From Lysinibacillus fusiformis (GTDB taxonomy: Bacteria > Bacillota > Bacilli > Bacillales_A > Planococcaceae): a DNA stretch of 64,000 nucleotides. Position 1 is the first letter of the stretch. Each line of letters starts with the position of its first letter. Below are positions 43,261 to 53,403 of this stretch, piece after piece. The translations under genes and the position numbers were made by a program. The stretch covers positions 992,001 through 1,056,000 of the forward strand of contig NZ_CP070490.1 of NCBI RefSeq assembly GCF_016925635.1. The letters run 5' to 3'. The notes below the pieces were generated by a model. That model did no database searches and was not told the DNA's origin. It saw only the letters and a list, made by a program, of their open reading frames with translations.

Positions 43261-43674
43261 ATGTCTGGTTTTAATTCTAAAAAATTTTATGGACCTGACG
43301 AACCTGAGCAGGAATCCTCTAACAAGCAAGGGAAAAATCATATAACGATCAATTTTACATTCAATATAGGAAACACCGATTTCCACTTTGAGCAACGAGC
43401 GGAAGGTGGAGGTCAAATCAATCATGATGTAGGCACAAATGCTAACCAAGGTGGACAAAATGCTAGTAACGGTAGTCATACACGAAATGTCAATTCGCAA
43501 TTTGCTGACGGTAATGGAAGAAGCGGTATTGCTGGTAATCATAATGATGAGGCTGGTGGCCAACAAGGCATAAAAGTACGGGATAGCCTAGTCATTGAAA
43601 GTGATATACATTCATCCTCTAATCATAGTGAAAGTAATGAAGAAACTGATGTATTAACTGAAGAAAATGAGTAG
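43261..43674 (+). CDS. Low-complexity hydrophilic hypothetical protein
   Basis: 137 residues, rich in Asn, Gly, Ser, Gln and Glu, without Cys or membrane segments. ITINFTFNIGNTDFHFEQ is the only ordered-looking stretch; the rest looks disordered. Strong RBS (GGGAGGAG). Repeat R2 starts 9 nt after the stop. Unknown function. Confidence 0.65.
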   Translation: MSGFNSKKFYGPDEPEQESSNKQGKNHITINFTFNIGNTDFHFEQRAEGGGQINHDVGTNANQGGQNASNGSHTRNVNSQFADGNGRSGIAGNHNDEAGGQQGIKVRDSLVIESDIHSSSNHSESNEETDVLTEENE

Positions 43675-43682
43675 ATCATGTT

Positions 43683-44201
43683 GTTGAAAAAAGATGATGT
43701 CAACGGCAGAAAAAGCAACTTGGCAAGGTGAGGGGTTGATTTCCGTTCCGCCAGCGTCCTTTCCAGGGGGCGTCTTAGGAGCCGCTTCACTCACTAGCGT
43801 TCGCTCCAGGGTCTCATCTGTGACGCTAAATCCCCTAGGAGTAACGCTGGCTCCACTCCAATCAACCATGTGCAAAAGTGTCTTTTTCTTATCTTTCATA
43901 CTAGCCGTAGCGATCAAAATAGCACATGATTTGTATAATTAGATAGGCTCTTATTTTCAATGTGTAGTGACAACACCTCTTCATAAAGAGTAGTGAACAC
44001 CTTCCCTTTATTTGAAAATCTTTGCTAAAAAGTCAGTGGGTTGAAGTGGAAGGCTACTTGACTCCCGTGGGATAGCGAGACAGGCGAAGCCCTGCACGGA
44101 GCGGTAGCGGAGGAAGCGATTCGGCGCTCGCCCACAGGAAAGCAAGTAGCCTGCAACGGAAATCCATTTCTACCTTTCAATTGACAGTTTTGTTTTTCAA
44201 C
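43683..44201. repeat. Repeat R2: inverted copy of R1
   Basis: Begins GTTGAAAAAA, ends GTTTTTCAAC. Block 1 (43734-43867) has ends GGTTGATTTCC / AATCAACC. Block 2 (about 44039-44174) contains GGCTACTTGACTCCCGTGGG (44052) and CCCACAGGAAAGCAAGTAGC (44131). Between them lies an AT-rich spacer shared with R1 and R3. Short ORFs inside are by-products of the palindromes. Confidence 0.87.
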
Positions 44202-44213
44202 ACTAAGAGATTG

Positions 44214-44501
44214 GTTGAAAAAAGATCATGTCACTAGCAGAAAAAGACCTTTTGGCAAGGCGATGGATTGTTTCCCGTTCTGCAAAAGTGTCCTTTCCTT
44301 ATCTTTCATACTTGCCATAGCGATCAACATAGCTCATTATTTGTATAATTAGTGAAAGGATAGGCTCTTATTTTTAATGTGGAGAAGTGATGAATGACAA
44401 TACCCCTCCATAAAATGAGTAGGAACAGCTTCACTTTATTTGAAAACCTTTGCTACATTGTGGTTTGGAGTGGAAGACTACTTAACTCCCGTTTTTTCAA
44501 C
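44214..44501. repeat. Repeat R3: deletion derivative of R2
   Basis: Same ends (GTTGAAAAAA / TTTTTTCAAC) and same AT-rich spacer as R2, which it follows in the same orientation by 12 bp, but GC-rich blocks 1 and 2 are missing almost exactly. 288 bp. Confidence 0.8.
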
Positions 44502-44506
44502 ACTAT

Positions 44507-44558
44507 GAAAAAAACTTCTATCTGTTTGATGATACCGTCAACAGATAGAAGTTTTTTT
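44507..44558. terminator. Terminator of spoVR
   Basis: A long perfect stem (AAAAAAACTTCTATCTGT / ACAGATAGAAGTTTTTTT) 2 nt beyond the spoVR stop. Confidence 0.9.
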
Positions 44559-44559
44559 G

Positions 44560-45963
44560 TCATACATTGCGTTTATAGTTTTTAGTGCCGTCATATGAAT
44601 AAAGCATCGGCTTTTTATCCACATAGGTTTCTAAATGAACGGGCCGTCCCCATAGCTGATAAATATAAGGCAATACATTTTCTAAATAGCGAGGATCTAA
44701 CTCCATCCCTTCGTAACCATGTACTAAATAGAGCTCACCATTACGCAAATAATCACCATTTTTCACTACAATATATGGGAAGCCCCCGTTTACACGCATG
44801 GATACAAGCTGATCTCGAACCATCTCATGATCCTTATCCGTTATACGATACTCATTACCTTTCTTTTGGAACAAATACAAATCTTCACGCTTCGCTAAAT
44901 CCTTTGATAAATAGTTTCGAATAAAGGAAATATCCGATTCTATTTCTCTTACCTCAAAGATCTTTTCACGCCCCGTATTTGGCTGTACACCTAGCCGCTT
45001 CATTTCCTCTGTAGGATTATTATAGCGATTTTCAATATCCTCGAAAATTTTTATTCCAAGGTAATATGGATTAATCGATGTTTTGGATGGCTGCACAACC
45101 CCTGCATTTAATTTGGCATATTCAATTGTCTCAGCAGTGGTTAGTTTTAACTCCCGCATGATGCGTTGATGCCAGAAGGACGCCCAGCCCTCATTCATTA
45201 TTTTTGTTTCTAATTGAGGCCAAAAATAAAGCATTTCCTCTCGCATCATTGTTAAAATATCTCGTTGCCAGTCCTCCAATTCACGGCTATACTCCTCCAA
45301 GAATAGCAACAAATCTTTTTCTGGCTTTGGCGGAAATTGCTTTAATCTTCGTCTAATTGGTTTATAAACTTTTTCTTTTTCTTCTATACTCCACAAATCA
45401 TCGTATGGTGATTTCGTTGGAGATTTTTCCTCTTCAAGGTCATCGTCCTCACTCCAGGATAGCTTCGGTCGTAAAATAGATGGATCAATATGTTCCTGAA
45501 TAGCTAAAACTGCATCTAAAAACTGCTCAACCTCATCCTTGCCATATTCTCTTTCATAATCAGCTATTCGCTCGGCAGTTGCGGTCATACTCTCTACCAT
45601 ATCTCTTCTTGTATTGGAAAAACGCACATTATTTTTAAAGAAATCACAGTGTGCTAAAACATGGGCAATAATCAGTTTATTTTGGGTTAATGTATTGGTA
45701 TCGAGTAAAAACGCATAGCAAGGATTTGAATTGATCACAAGCTCATAAATCTGGCTAAGTCCTAAATCATATTGAAGCTTCATTTTATGAAATTGTTTCC
45801 CGAAGCTCCAATGGGAAAAACGCGTAGGCATACCATAGGCGCCAAATGTATAAATAATATCTGCTGGACAAATTTCATAACGCATTGGATAGAAATCTAA
45901 GCCAAAGCTTGAGGCAATTTCGGTAATTTCATCTATTGCTCGTTGAAGCTCTTTTGTGTCCAT
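44560..45963 (-). CDS. spoVR: Stage V sporulation protein R
   Basis: About 467 residues. [43 protein letters not shown] and [13 protein letters not shown] are SpoVR hallmarks. Cytosolic mother-cell protein involved in spore cortex formation; biochemical activity undefined. ATG at 45963 behind AAGGAGGGGG. 44 nt downstream of yhbH, so likely co-transcribed. Confidence 0.95.
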   Translation of the reverse strand: MDTKELQRAIDEITEIASSFGLDFYPMRYEICPADIIYTFGAYGMPTRFSHWSFGKQFHKMKLQYDLGLSQIYELVINSNPCYAFLLDTNTLTQNKLIIAHVLAHCDFFKNNVRFSNTRRDMVESMTATAERIADYEREYGKDEVEQFLDAVLAIQEHIDPSILRPKLSWSEDDDLEEEKSPTKSPYDDLWSIEEKEKVYKPIRRRLKQFPPKPEKDLLLFLEEYSRELEDWQRDILTMMREEMLYFWPQLETKIMNEGWASFWHQRIMRELKLTTAETIEYAKLNAGVVQPSKTSINPYYLGIKIFEDIENRYNNPTEEMKRLGVQPNTGREKIFEVREIESDISFIRNYLSKDLAKREDLYLFQKKGNEYRITDKDHEMVRDQLVSMRVNGGFPYIVVKNGDYLRNGELYLVHGYEGMELDPRYLENVLPYIYQLWGRPVHLETYVDKKPMLYSYDGTKNYKRNV

Positions 45964-46007
45964 TTTACGCCCCCTCCTTTGAACGTCGTACTGTGCAAAC
46001 ATCCATG

Positions 46008-47165
46008 TTATTCTTCATTTTTTTTGAAAAAGCTCTTTAAGGCATCATATACATCGCCTTTTTTTCTCAAAATATGGTATCTGAATTTAGGATCATCAAT
46101 TTTTTTATACGTATACATAAGCGTTGAGAAACGGTTATGTTGATTCACCTCACCATAGCCAAACATGCTGGATACATCCATTAACTCTCCTACCAGTTTC
46201 AAGCACTTTTCATTATCCATCGAAATATTTTCACCATCTGAGAAATGGACAGGGTAGATATTGTAGCGAGACGGATGATATTTATCCTGAATTAACTCCA
46301 ATGCCTTTTTATAAGCTGAAGAACAAATAGTTCCCCCACTCTCTCCCTTTGTAAAAAATTCCTCTTCAGTGACAACCTTTGCCTCTGTATGATGGGCAAT
46401 AAATTCAATCTCTACGGTTTCATATTTTGATCGTAAAAACTTCGTCATCCAAAAGAAGAAGCTTCGTGCACAATATTTCTCAAAAGCTCCCATCGAGCCA
46501 CTTGTATCCATCATGGCAAGTACTACGGCTTTGGATTCTGGTTTCTCCACTTCATCCCACGTTTTAAAACGTAAATCGTCATTGTGGATAGGCGTAATTT
46601 CCGCTTTCCCATGCATTGCATTGCGCTTTAATGCATTTAAAATCGTTCGCTTTTTATCAACATTACCCATTAGCCCTTTTTTTCGAATATCATTAAACTC
46701 TATTTTTTCTGTTTTAATATCTGCCTTTTCTTTTTGCTGTAAATTAGGTAACTCAAGTTCATGGAATAAGACATTTTGGATTTCCTCAATACTGACTTCC
46801 GCTTCATAGTAATCTTGGCCAGGCTTGTCACCTGCTTCTTTTCCTTGGCCTTGAGCCTGATTGGCTTTACTGCCATCCCGGGCTACTACATCCCCGACAC
46901 TACTATCCCCTTGTCCTTGCCCAACATGCTTAGAATTATCATAGTTATATCGAATTTTATATTCATCAAGTGACCGAATTGGTATTTTAATAACCTCGCG
47001 ACCATTGGACATCACAATACTTTCTTCACTAACTAAATCTGGTAAATTATTTTTAATCGCATCTTTTACTTTTTCCATATGGCGTTCCTGGTCCTGGTGC
47101 CCTTTACGATGGAGGGACCAATTTTCCTGAGAAATGACAAAGCGTTTATTTTCGTGTTCAGTCAT
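46008..47165 (-). CDS. yhbH: YhbH (DUF444) sporulation-associated VWA protein
   Basis: 385 residues. Gln/Gly-rich linker after about residue 80, then a von Willebrand A-like domain with MIDAS sequence MMDTSGSMG and [11 protein letters not shown]444 family, the partner of PrkA and SpoVR (YeaH-YcgB in enterobacteria). Start at 47165 behind GTGAGGA. Sits between prkA and spoVR; repeat copy C separates it from prkA. Confidence 0.93.
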   Translation of the reverse strand: MTEHENKRFVISQENWSLHRKGHQDQERHMEKVKDAIKNNLPDLVSEESIVMSNGREVIKIPIRSLDEYKIRYNYDNSKHVGQGQGDSSVGDVVARDGSKANQAQGQGKEAGDKPGQDYYEAEVSIEEIQNVLFHELELPNLQQKEKADIKTEKIEFNDIRKKGLMGNVDKKRTILNALKRNAMHGKAEITPIHNDDLRFKTWDEVEKPESKAVVLAMMDTSGSMGAFEKYCARSFFFWMTKFLRSKYETVEIEFIAHHTEAKVVTEEEFFTKGESGGTICSSAYKKALELIQDKYHPSRYNIYPVHFSDGENISMDNEKCLKLVGELMDVSSMFGYGEVNQHNRFSTLMYTYKKIDDPKFRYHILRKKGDVYDALKSFFKKNEE

Positions 47166-47260
47166 TTTTATCCTCACCCATCTATCAAATTCGCTTTTTC
47201 TATACTATGCTTGTGAGCCAAATTTTTGAACTTTTTTCATAAAATCAATTGTGCACCTAT

Positions 47261-47395
47261 TAATCACGCCTCAGCGTAATTGCGTCCAGATTTTTTTCGA
47301 GCTTGCTCGAAAAGCTCCGCTTCAATATCTATGACATCCGCTGGGGCTTTTATCTCACCACCTATAGAGGTGGATATTTTCTGCTAAATCAAGTT
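47261..47395. repeat. Dispersed repeat, copy C (fullest copy)
   Basis: GCCTCAGCG (47268) and CGCTGGGGC (47339) inverted; inner hairpin TTTCGAGC-TT-GCTCGAAA; right part CCTATAGAGGTGGATATTTT then CTGCTAAATCAAG. Lies between yhbH and prkA. Confidence 0.78.
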
Positions 47396-47417
47396 AAATC
47401 TCTCATCCTGATAGTAA

Positions 47418-47446
47418 AAGGAGTGCCCTAAAAATGGGACACTCCT
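47418..47446 (-). terminator. Terminator of prkA
   Basis: Minus strand AGGAGTG-(T)CCC / GGG-CACTCCT with TTTTAC following. Confidence 0.75.
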
Positions 47447-47473
47447 AACTGACTTGGAACAATCAACATCAAG

Positions 47474-49369
47474 CTATCGATTGAGTAAACTTCCTACATA
47501 TTGTAGCAACTCATTTGCCGATGTTGTATTATAGCCATGTTCATCAACAAGCCTTGCAACGACCTCATTAATTTTCTTCAGTTGCGATTTATCTGGCATT
47601 TTAGAAGAAGTTGTAATTTTCACAATATCTTTTAAATCTGCAAATAATTTCTTTTGAATAGCTTCTCGCAATCTTTCATGAGAATTATAGTCAAAACGTT
47701 TACCTTTTCGTGCATAGGCAGAAATTCGAATGAGAATCTCTTCACGGAATGCCTTTTTAGCATTTTCTGAAATGCCAATTTGCTCCTCAATCGAGCGCAT
47801 TAATTTTTCGTCTGGGTTCATTTCTTCCCCAGTCAGAGGATCGTAAATTTTATTTTTATTACAAAATGCCTCTACATTATCAAGGTAGTTGTTCATCAAT
47901 GTTTTTGCCGATTCTTCATATGAGTACACAAAAGCCTTCTGTACTTCATTTTTAGCAATTTCATCATATTCCTTACGAGCAACCGCAATGTAATTCATGT
48001 ATTTTTCACGATCCTCTTGAGAAATCGACGCATGCTGATCCAATCCATCCTTCAATGCTCGTAAAACATCCAATGCATTTATTGATGGTATCTCTTTGCG
48101 AATAATAGCAGAAGAAATACGGTTAATAATATAGCGTGGATCAATACCGTTCATGCCTTCATTTGGGAACTCTTTTTTCAGCTCCTCTAAGTCAACGGAA
48201 TTAAATCCCTCCACATTTTCTCCGTCGTACAAGCGCATTTTTTTAATCAGATCCACACCTTGTTTTTTCGGTACTTCCAATCGAGTGAGAACCGAAAAGA
48301 TTGCTGCGGCCTTTAAAGCATGCGGTGCAATATGGACATGGGCCATATCACTCTCATTTATCATCTTTTCATAAATATGCTCTTCCTGGCTAACTTTTAG
48401 GTTGTAGGGAATGGGCATAACGATAATTCGAGAATGTAATGCCTCGTTCTTTTTATTCGAAATAAATGATCGATATTCAGTTTCGTTTGTATGGGCAACA
48501 ATTAACTCATCTGCACTAATTAAAGCGAACCTTCCCGCTTTAAAATTCCCTTCCTGTGTTAAAGATAATAAATTCCATAAGAATTTTTCATCAAGCTTCA
48601 GCATCTCCTGGAATTCCATCATTCCTCTATTGGCCTTATTCAGTTCCCCATCAAAGCGGTAAGCACGAGGATCAGACTCTGAACCAAATTCACCTATTGT
48701 GGAAAAATCAATACTTCCTGTTAAATCAGCGATATCCTGCGATTTAGGATCTGATGGTGTAAATGTCCCAATACCAACACGTTTGTCTTCTGAAAACGTA
48801 ATACGTTCAATCATCACATTTTCAATGCGCCCATCGTATTCCTTTTCAAGACGCATTGTATTTAAAGGCGATAAACTTCCTTCAATTCTAATACCATATT
48901 CCTCAAAAAACTCATTACGCAAATGATGTGGAATTAAATGGAGTGGATCTTCATGCATTGGACATCCCTTAATTGCGTAAACTGCACCCTCATCTGTTCG
49001 CGAATATTGTTCTAATCCACGTTTCAGTAAGGTAACGATTGTTGATTTACCACCACTAACTGGTCCCATTAATAATAAAATACGTTTTCTAACATCTAAC
49101 CTGCGCGCTGCTGGATGGAAATATTCCTCCACCAGTCTTTCAATTGCTGTTTCAAGCCCAAAAATTTCTTGTCCGAAAAATTTGTACATTTTTTGCCCAT
49201 CGCGTTCCTCTACACCAGAACTTTTTATCATATTGTAGACGCGTGAATGGGCTGTTTGAGCAACTTCAGGTCTTTCCCTAATGATGTTTAAATAATCTGC
49301 AAATGTTCCTTCCCACTTCAGCCTGTTTTCTTCTTCGCGATAGTTTTTCACTTTATCTAAAATGTTAAT
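47474..49369 (-). CDS. prkA: PrkA serine protein kinase / AAA protein, ATT start
   Basis: 631 residues if translated from ATT at 49369 (reads INILDKVKNYREEENRLKWE). N-terminal AAA domain with Walker A LLMGPVSGGKST, then the C-terminal kinase-like PrkA region. B. subtilis PrkA has the same length and begins in the same place. GGAGGG lies 6 nt before the ATT; the only upstream in-frame ATG (49423) has no RBS and lies upstream of the predicted transcription start. Sporulation protein of the mother cell. Confidence 0.9.
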   Translation of the reverse strand: MNILDKVKNYREEENRLKWEGTFADYLNIIRERPEVAQTAHSRVYNMIKSSGVEERDGQKMYKFFGQEIFGLETAIERLVEEYFHPAARRLDVRKRILLLMGPVSGGKSTIVTLLKRGLEQYSRTDEGAVYAIKGCPMHEDPLHLIPHHLRNEFFEEYGIRIEGSLSPLNTMRLEKEYDGRIENVMIERITFSEDKRVGIGTFTPSDPKSQDIADLTGSIDFSTIGEFGSESDPRAYRFDGELNKANRGMMEFQEMLKLDEKFLWNLLSLTQEGNFKAGRFALISADELIVAHTNETEYRSFISNKKNEALHSRIIVMPIPYNLKVSQEEHIYEKMINESDMAHVHIAPHALKAAAIFSVLTRLEVPKKQGVDLIKKMRLYDGENVEGFNSVDLEELKKEFPNEGMNGIDPRYIINRISSAIIRKEIPSINALDVLRALKDGLDQHASISQEDREKYMNYIAVARKEYDEIAKNEVQKAFVYSYEESAKTLMNNYLDNVEAFCNKNKIYDPLTGEEMNPDEKLMRSIEEQIGISENAKKAFREEILIRISAYARKGKRFDYNSHERLREAIQKKLFADLKDIVKITTSSKMPDKSQLKKINEVVARLVDEHGYNTTSANELLQYVGSLLNR

Positions 49370-49402
49370 AGCCTTCCCTCCATTCAGGGCTTGATTTATA
49401 AC

Positions 49403-49432
49403 ATAGTATGAAGTTAATGGCATGATGATACC
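49403..49432 (-). promoter_or_regulatory. Candidate sporulation-sigma promoter of prkA
   Basis: On the minus strand CATACTAT (49410-49403) resembles the sigma-E/sigma-G -10; GGTATCA lies 15 nt upstream. The start point would fall about 27 nt before the ATT codon. Confidence 0.4.
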
Positions 49433-49581
49433 ATTACTTTTTCTTTGATGAAGTTTCTTCTTATTATTTCTATTTTTTTTGGCAAAAAGATTGCGGATAT
49501 ATCAACTGTTTTAATACATAGAACCTTACTGAATGAAGATAAAAATTTCGGTTATTCTAACGTTAGAAAGGAGGTCCATCA

Positions 49582-50577
49582 TTGCATCGCCATTTTACAT
49601 TTCTTTTCACATTTTTATTTTTAGGGATAATGCTGTACCCTACTGCCTCTTTGGCAAAGGAGGATCTAACAGAAGAAGAAATTTTACAGCAGCGCATGTC
49701 CTATTATGTACAATTCGATGAATTACTCATTCCTTGGCACTTTTTGGCTGCTATCGATCAGTATGAAAGAAATTTACAATCTGTCCGTAAAGACATCCCT
49801 AAACGAGAAGGCTATTTGGCTATCCAATTTTCTGATGAATACTGGTCAGGCGCTTTAAATCCTGTAAAGGAAGACACTTCTCCTGAGACAATTAGCTATT
49901 TCGGAGGAATGGGCCTTGATGGTAATCACGATGGGCTCGCTAGTCCAAAGGATGATGAGGATGTCATTTTTTCGATGGCTAGTTATTTAGGGAAATTTGG
50001 AACGACTGATGAAGATTTTAAATTAGCATTATGGGAATATTATGGAAGCGAAGAAGCAGTCAATCAAATATTTACCATCTCCACATTGTACAGACATTTT
50101 AAAACAATTGAACTTGACGCACATACTTTCCCACTAAATATTCGCTCTGATTACAGTTACAAGGGCACATGGGGCGCCAATCGAGGTTGGGGTGGTCGCC
50201 GAATTCATGAGGGAACTGATATTTTTGCAAGCTATGGAACGCCAGTGTTATCAACCTCTTATGGAATTGTCGAGGTAAAAGGATGGAATCAATTTGGTGG
50301 CTGGCGTATTGGTATTCGCGACAATCATAATTCCTACCACTATTATGCCCACCTCGGTAGCTATCATAAGGAAATTGAAGTCGGTACAATTGTAAAACCT
50401 GGTACTGTTCTTGGCTATGTGGGAAGCTCTGGATACGGAAAAGAAGGTACATCTGGTAAATTCCCTCCACACCTTCATTATGGGATTTATAAATTTAACG
50501 GAAGAACCGAATGGGCTTTCGATCCTTATCCTTCCTTACTCCAATGGGAGCGGCAAGCAAAAAAACAAAAACAGTAG
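49582..50577 (+). CDS. Secreted M23 peptidase, LytH-like
   Basis: 331 residues. Signal peptide (hydrophobic 5-24, ASLA cleavage), a helical middle region, then the LytM/M23 domain with RIHEGTDIF (His, Asp), YYAHLG and PPHLHYGIY (His). Length and layout fit LytH/YunA, the L-Ala-D-Glu peptidase that trims spore cortex peptides. TTG start at 49582 with AAAGGAGG upstream. Located next to prkA. Confidence 0.85.
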   Translation: MHRHFTFLFTFLFLGIMLYPTASLAKEDLTEEEILQQRMSYYVQFDELLIPWHFLAAIDQYERNLQSVRKDIPKREGYLAIQFSDEYWSGALNPVKEDTSPETISYFGGMGLDGNHDGLASPKDDEDVIFSMASYLGKFGTTDEDFKLALWEYYGSEEAVNQIFTISTLYRHFKTIELDAHTFPLNIRSDYSYKGTWGANRGWGGRRIHEGTDIFASYGTPVLSTSYGIVEVKGWNQFGGWRIGIRDNHNSYHYYAHLGSYHKEIEVGTIVKPGTVLGYVGSSGYGKEGTSGKFPPHLHYGIYKFNGRTEWAFDPYPSLLQWERQAKKQKQ

Positions 50578-50593
50578 ATAATCTTTTACTTAT

Positions 50594-50632
50594 GGCACTT
50601 GAAGCATGTTGCTTCAGGTGCATTTTCTTTCC
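50594..50632 (+). terminator. Terminator of the M23 gene
   Basis: GCACTTGAAGCA / TGCTTCAGGTGC, then ATTTTCTTT. Confidence 0.82.
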
Positions 50633-50840
50633 ACATAGGAAATTCTACATAAATACATGAATTTGTTATTAAACATCTATATATATTTAACTATTAATAA
50701 AAGGAAAACAATTATATCATTGTACTAAAAAACTATTTTTAAATATTTCTATCGAAAGGCTTATTAATATGCATAAATAGTTATAAAATAGTATTTGTGA
50801 TTGAAAAAATTTCTCAATGAGATAGTAAAGGGATGGGAAA

Positions 50841-52535
50841 ATGAAGGGCATTATCAAGTTTAAAACACTTAAAGCTCGAATTTTAAGTGCATTTATTCTT
50901 TTGTTAGTTTTAGTAGTTAGCTTTACAACCTACACTTACAATTCCAATACAAGTATGGAAAGACAAGCAAAAGATTTAGTAAAAGAAGATTTAGTAGTTT
51001 TAAATGCAAGTAAAAATTTAGCACTGTCCATGAGTGTCCGTCTATCTGCAGCGTTAAATTATGTGTTGACAGGTGACGAAAAATACAAAGAATCGTTTGA
51101 TGAGTATCGCAAAATGGCTGAGGAAAACAATGCTATTCTAGACAAATATGAAAAATCAGATGAACGCGAAAAACTAGTAGAAATAGCCCGTGATTGGAGT
51201 ACCCTTGTTAATACGGAGGTATTTGATATCTATCAAAAAGGCAATAAGGAATTAGCTTTAGAAAATTTAATGGATACACATCAACTCGTAACGAAAGTGC
51301 GTTATGGTTATGAAAAACTGGCAGATGATCGTGCTGAAGCCATTACAGCTGTTGGTAATGATGTTGTATCAACTAGCTCAGAGAATCGAACAATTGGTAT
51401 CGCTTTTAGTTTGATTCTAACAATAGCTGGTATTCTAATTGCCATTATCACAGCTAGTACCATATCTAAACCTGTTACAGTCGTAGCCAATCGAATGAAA
51501 GAATTAGCAAATGGAAATTTACAACTAGAGCCACTACCTGTAAAAACAAGAGATGAAATCGGAACGTTAATGGTAGCAGCTAATGACATGAACGAAAAAT
51601 TAAAACAAACAATCCGCTCTATCTATACGGTTTCTGAAACAGTAGCAGCTAGTAGTGAAGAGCTTGCTCAATCATCGAATGAAGTACAAGCAGGTACTGA
51701 GCAAATTACAGTAACGATGCAAGAGCTTGCATCAGGTACAGAAACACAAGCCTCCACAACAGGTGATTTGGCAGAGACAATGACAGCATTCAAGCGTAGC
51801 ATTCATGAAACTACACAAGAGGGCATTGAGTTAAGCAAACATTCTAGTCATGTTCAAAATTTAACAGTTTCTGGAAAAATCTTAATGGTGCAATCTACCA
51901 AACAAATGGCTACAATAAATGAAATTGTATTAGACTCTGTGAAAAAGGTGGAAAATTTAAATGAGCAATCTGCTGAAATTTCCAAGCTTGTGTCTGTTAT
52001 CGATGATATTTCAAACCAAACAAATTTACTTGCATTAAATGCAGCAATTGAAGCAGCACGAGCAGGTGAGCATGGCAAGGGCTTTGCTGTTGTAGCAGAT
52101 GAAGTCCGAAAGCTTGCTGAACAAGTACAGTTCTCTGTCACGGATATTGCAACAATTGTCCATCGTATTCAAGGTGAGACGGGCAATGTTACATCTGCCC
52201 TCCAAACTGGCTATGAGGAAGTAAAAAGAGGAACAACCCAGCTCGATCAAACAAATGAAACATTTGAAAAAATTTCTGATGCTGTTGAGGATATGATTGA
52301 TAATATTACAACCATTTCAACGAATTTAAATCAGCTTGCTCAAAATTCTGAAACCATTAATGCTTCTATTGATGATATGGCCTCTATTTCGCAAGAATCT
52401 GCTGCTGGTGTTGAGCAAACAACAGCGACTGTAGAGGAAACGGCCGCTACAATGGATGAAATCGCTAGAAGTGCAAATCAGCTTGCTGGCATGGCCGAGG
52501 AATTAAATACGCAGCTACAGCAATTTAAAATTTAA
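50841..52535 (+). CDS. Methyl-accepting chemotaxis protein, four-helix sensor type
   Basis: 564 residues: TM1 about 12-32, a helical extracytoplasmic sensor of about 150 residues (4HB-like), TM2 about 185-206, HAMP, then the signalling domain with tip [41 protein letters not shown]. Membrane chemoreceptor feeding CheA/CheW; ligand unknown. RBS AAAGGGATGGG. Monocistronic. Confidence 0.93.
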   Translation: MKGIIKFKTLKARILSAFILLLVLVVSFTTYTYNSNTSMERQAKDLVKEDLVVLNASKNLALSMSVRLSAALNYVLTGDEKYKESFDEYRKMAEENNAILDKYEKSDEREKLVEIARDWSTLVNTEVFDIYQKGNKELALENLMDTHQLVTKVRYGYEKLADDRAEAITAVGNDVVSTSSENRTIGIAFSLILTIAGILIAIITASTISKPVTVVANRMKELANGNLQLEPLPVKTRDEIGTLMVAANDMNEKLKQTIRSIYTVSETVAASSEELAQSSNEVQAGTEQITVTMQELASGTETQASTTGDLAETMTAFKRSIHETTQEGIELSKHSSHVQNLTVSGKILMVQSTKQMATINEIVLDSVKKVENLNEQSAEISKLVSVIDDISNQTNLLALNAAIEAARAGEHGKGFAVVADEVRKLAEQVQFSVTDIATIVHRIQGETGNVTSALQTGYEEVKRGTTQLDQTNETFEKISDAVEDMIDNITTISTNLNQLAQNSETINASIDDMASISQESAAGVEQTTATVEETAATMDEIARSANQLAGMAEELNTQLQQFKI

Positions 52536-52549
52536 TCAACTACACAACA

Positions 52550-52590
52550 AAGGCTATCTCAAATTTCTCTATTTTGAGATAGCCTTTTCT
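52550..52590. terminator. Bidirectional terminator
   Basis: AAAGGCTATCTCAAA / TTTTGAGATAGCCTTTT between convergent genes. Confidence 0.88.
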
Positions 52591-52591
52591 A

Positions 52592-53266
52592 TTATTGCCA
52601 ATGACTTATCGGAACGCGTTCCAATTCATGACGTTTAATAATGACACTTATCTTTTGAAACCATTTCTCACAAAGCTCCAGGGCTTCTTTATAGTCATCT
52701 TCCTCTTTCGAGATGGGCTCTTCACTATTATCCATAAACATATATTCTTGAATAGGCTCTGATAAATGATCTACTACTAGCTTTAACGATAGCTGTGAGA
52801 TTGTATCTTCTTCTACCTCTTCTTCTTCTACTTCATCCGCTTCTGCAAGTAAGGACCCACTCATTAGGTGATTCTTTGTTCTAACCATAAACACCTCATC
52901 TTCCATGATAGCCACTTCATATATTTTGTTAAACGGAATCTCTATTATTTTCAGTTCTTCGTCTAAAGCTTCTCTTCGTGCGAAAATAAGCGTGTTTGTC
53001 TGTTCATTTAACAATAAGGCATTCAACGCATCACCTGAAAGTGTACATTGTGTATGAGGAATAGCCATTATTTCCTCCTCACTAGCTTCTGTCATGGCGG
53101 CCAAAGTTTGTGCAGCAATATAACGCTCTTTTAAATAACGAATACTACCTATACCGACTAAAGCTAGCCCAATTAAAAAAAATAGCTGCTTAATAATGAC
53201 CAATCCAATGGCATTTGCTAGAAAAAGATAGACAATCCCTAATAAAATGAAGAAAATATTTTTCAT
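52592..53266 (-). CDS. Two-helix membrane protein with acidic cytosolic tail
   Basis: About 224 residues: two transmembrane helices at 1-43 (IFFILLGIVYLFLANAIG; LFFLIGLALVGIGSI), a soluble domain with a beta-rich PH-like stretch (KIIEIPFNKIYEVAIMEDEVFMVRT), then a strongly Glu-rich segment. Family not recognised. Start at 53266 behind AAAGGCGGG. Confidence 0.65.
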   Translation of the reverse strand: MKNIFFILLGIVYLFLANAIGLVIIKQLFFLIGLALVGIGSIRYLKERYIAAQTLAAMTEASEEEIMAIPHTQCTLSGDALNALLLNEQTNTLIFARREALDEELKIIEIPFNKIYEVAIMEDEVFMVRTKNHLMSGSLLAEADEVEEEEVEEDTISQLSLKLVVDHLSEPIQEYMFMDNSEEPISKEEDDYKEALELCEKWFQKISVIIKRHELERVPISHWQ

Positions 53267-53354
53267 CCAAATCCCGCCTTTATCAAGATACTCACTAGAA
53301 AAATTCAGTTGATGTACTAGCAATAATATTCTTGATTCTAGCTTTTCATTCTAA

Positions 53355-53394
53355 TAAAAAACACGAATCCATTGAACTTTTCAATGAACCCGTG
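53355..53394 (-). terminator. Terminator of the MCP-SDR-symporter operon
   Basis: Minus strand CACGGGTTCATTGAA / TTCAATGGATTCGTG, then TTTTTTATT. Confidence 0.85.
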
Positions 53395-53403
53395 CTTTCA
53401 TTT

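Noticed and set aside
43654-43942. ORFs on both strands inside GC-rich block 1 of R2 (87 and 82 codons)
   Set aside because: They read through a palindromic repeat, have no RBS, and matching frames in R1 are broken; typical false ORFs of Bacillaceae palindromes.
44595-44924. 109-codon plus-strand ORF inside spoVR
   Set aside because: Shadow of spoVR; no RBS.
49370-49423. ATG start for prkA at 49423
   Set aside because: No RBS, not conserved in the family, and a likely promoter -10 lies downstream of it.
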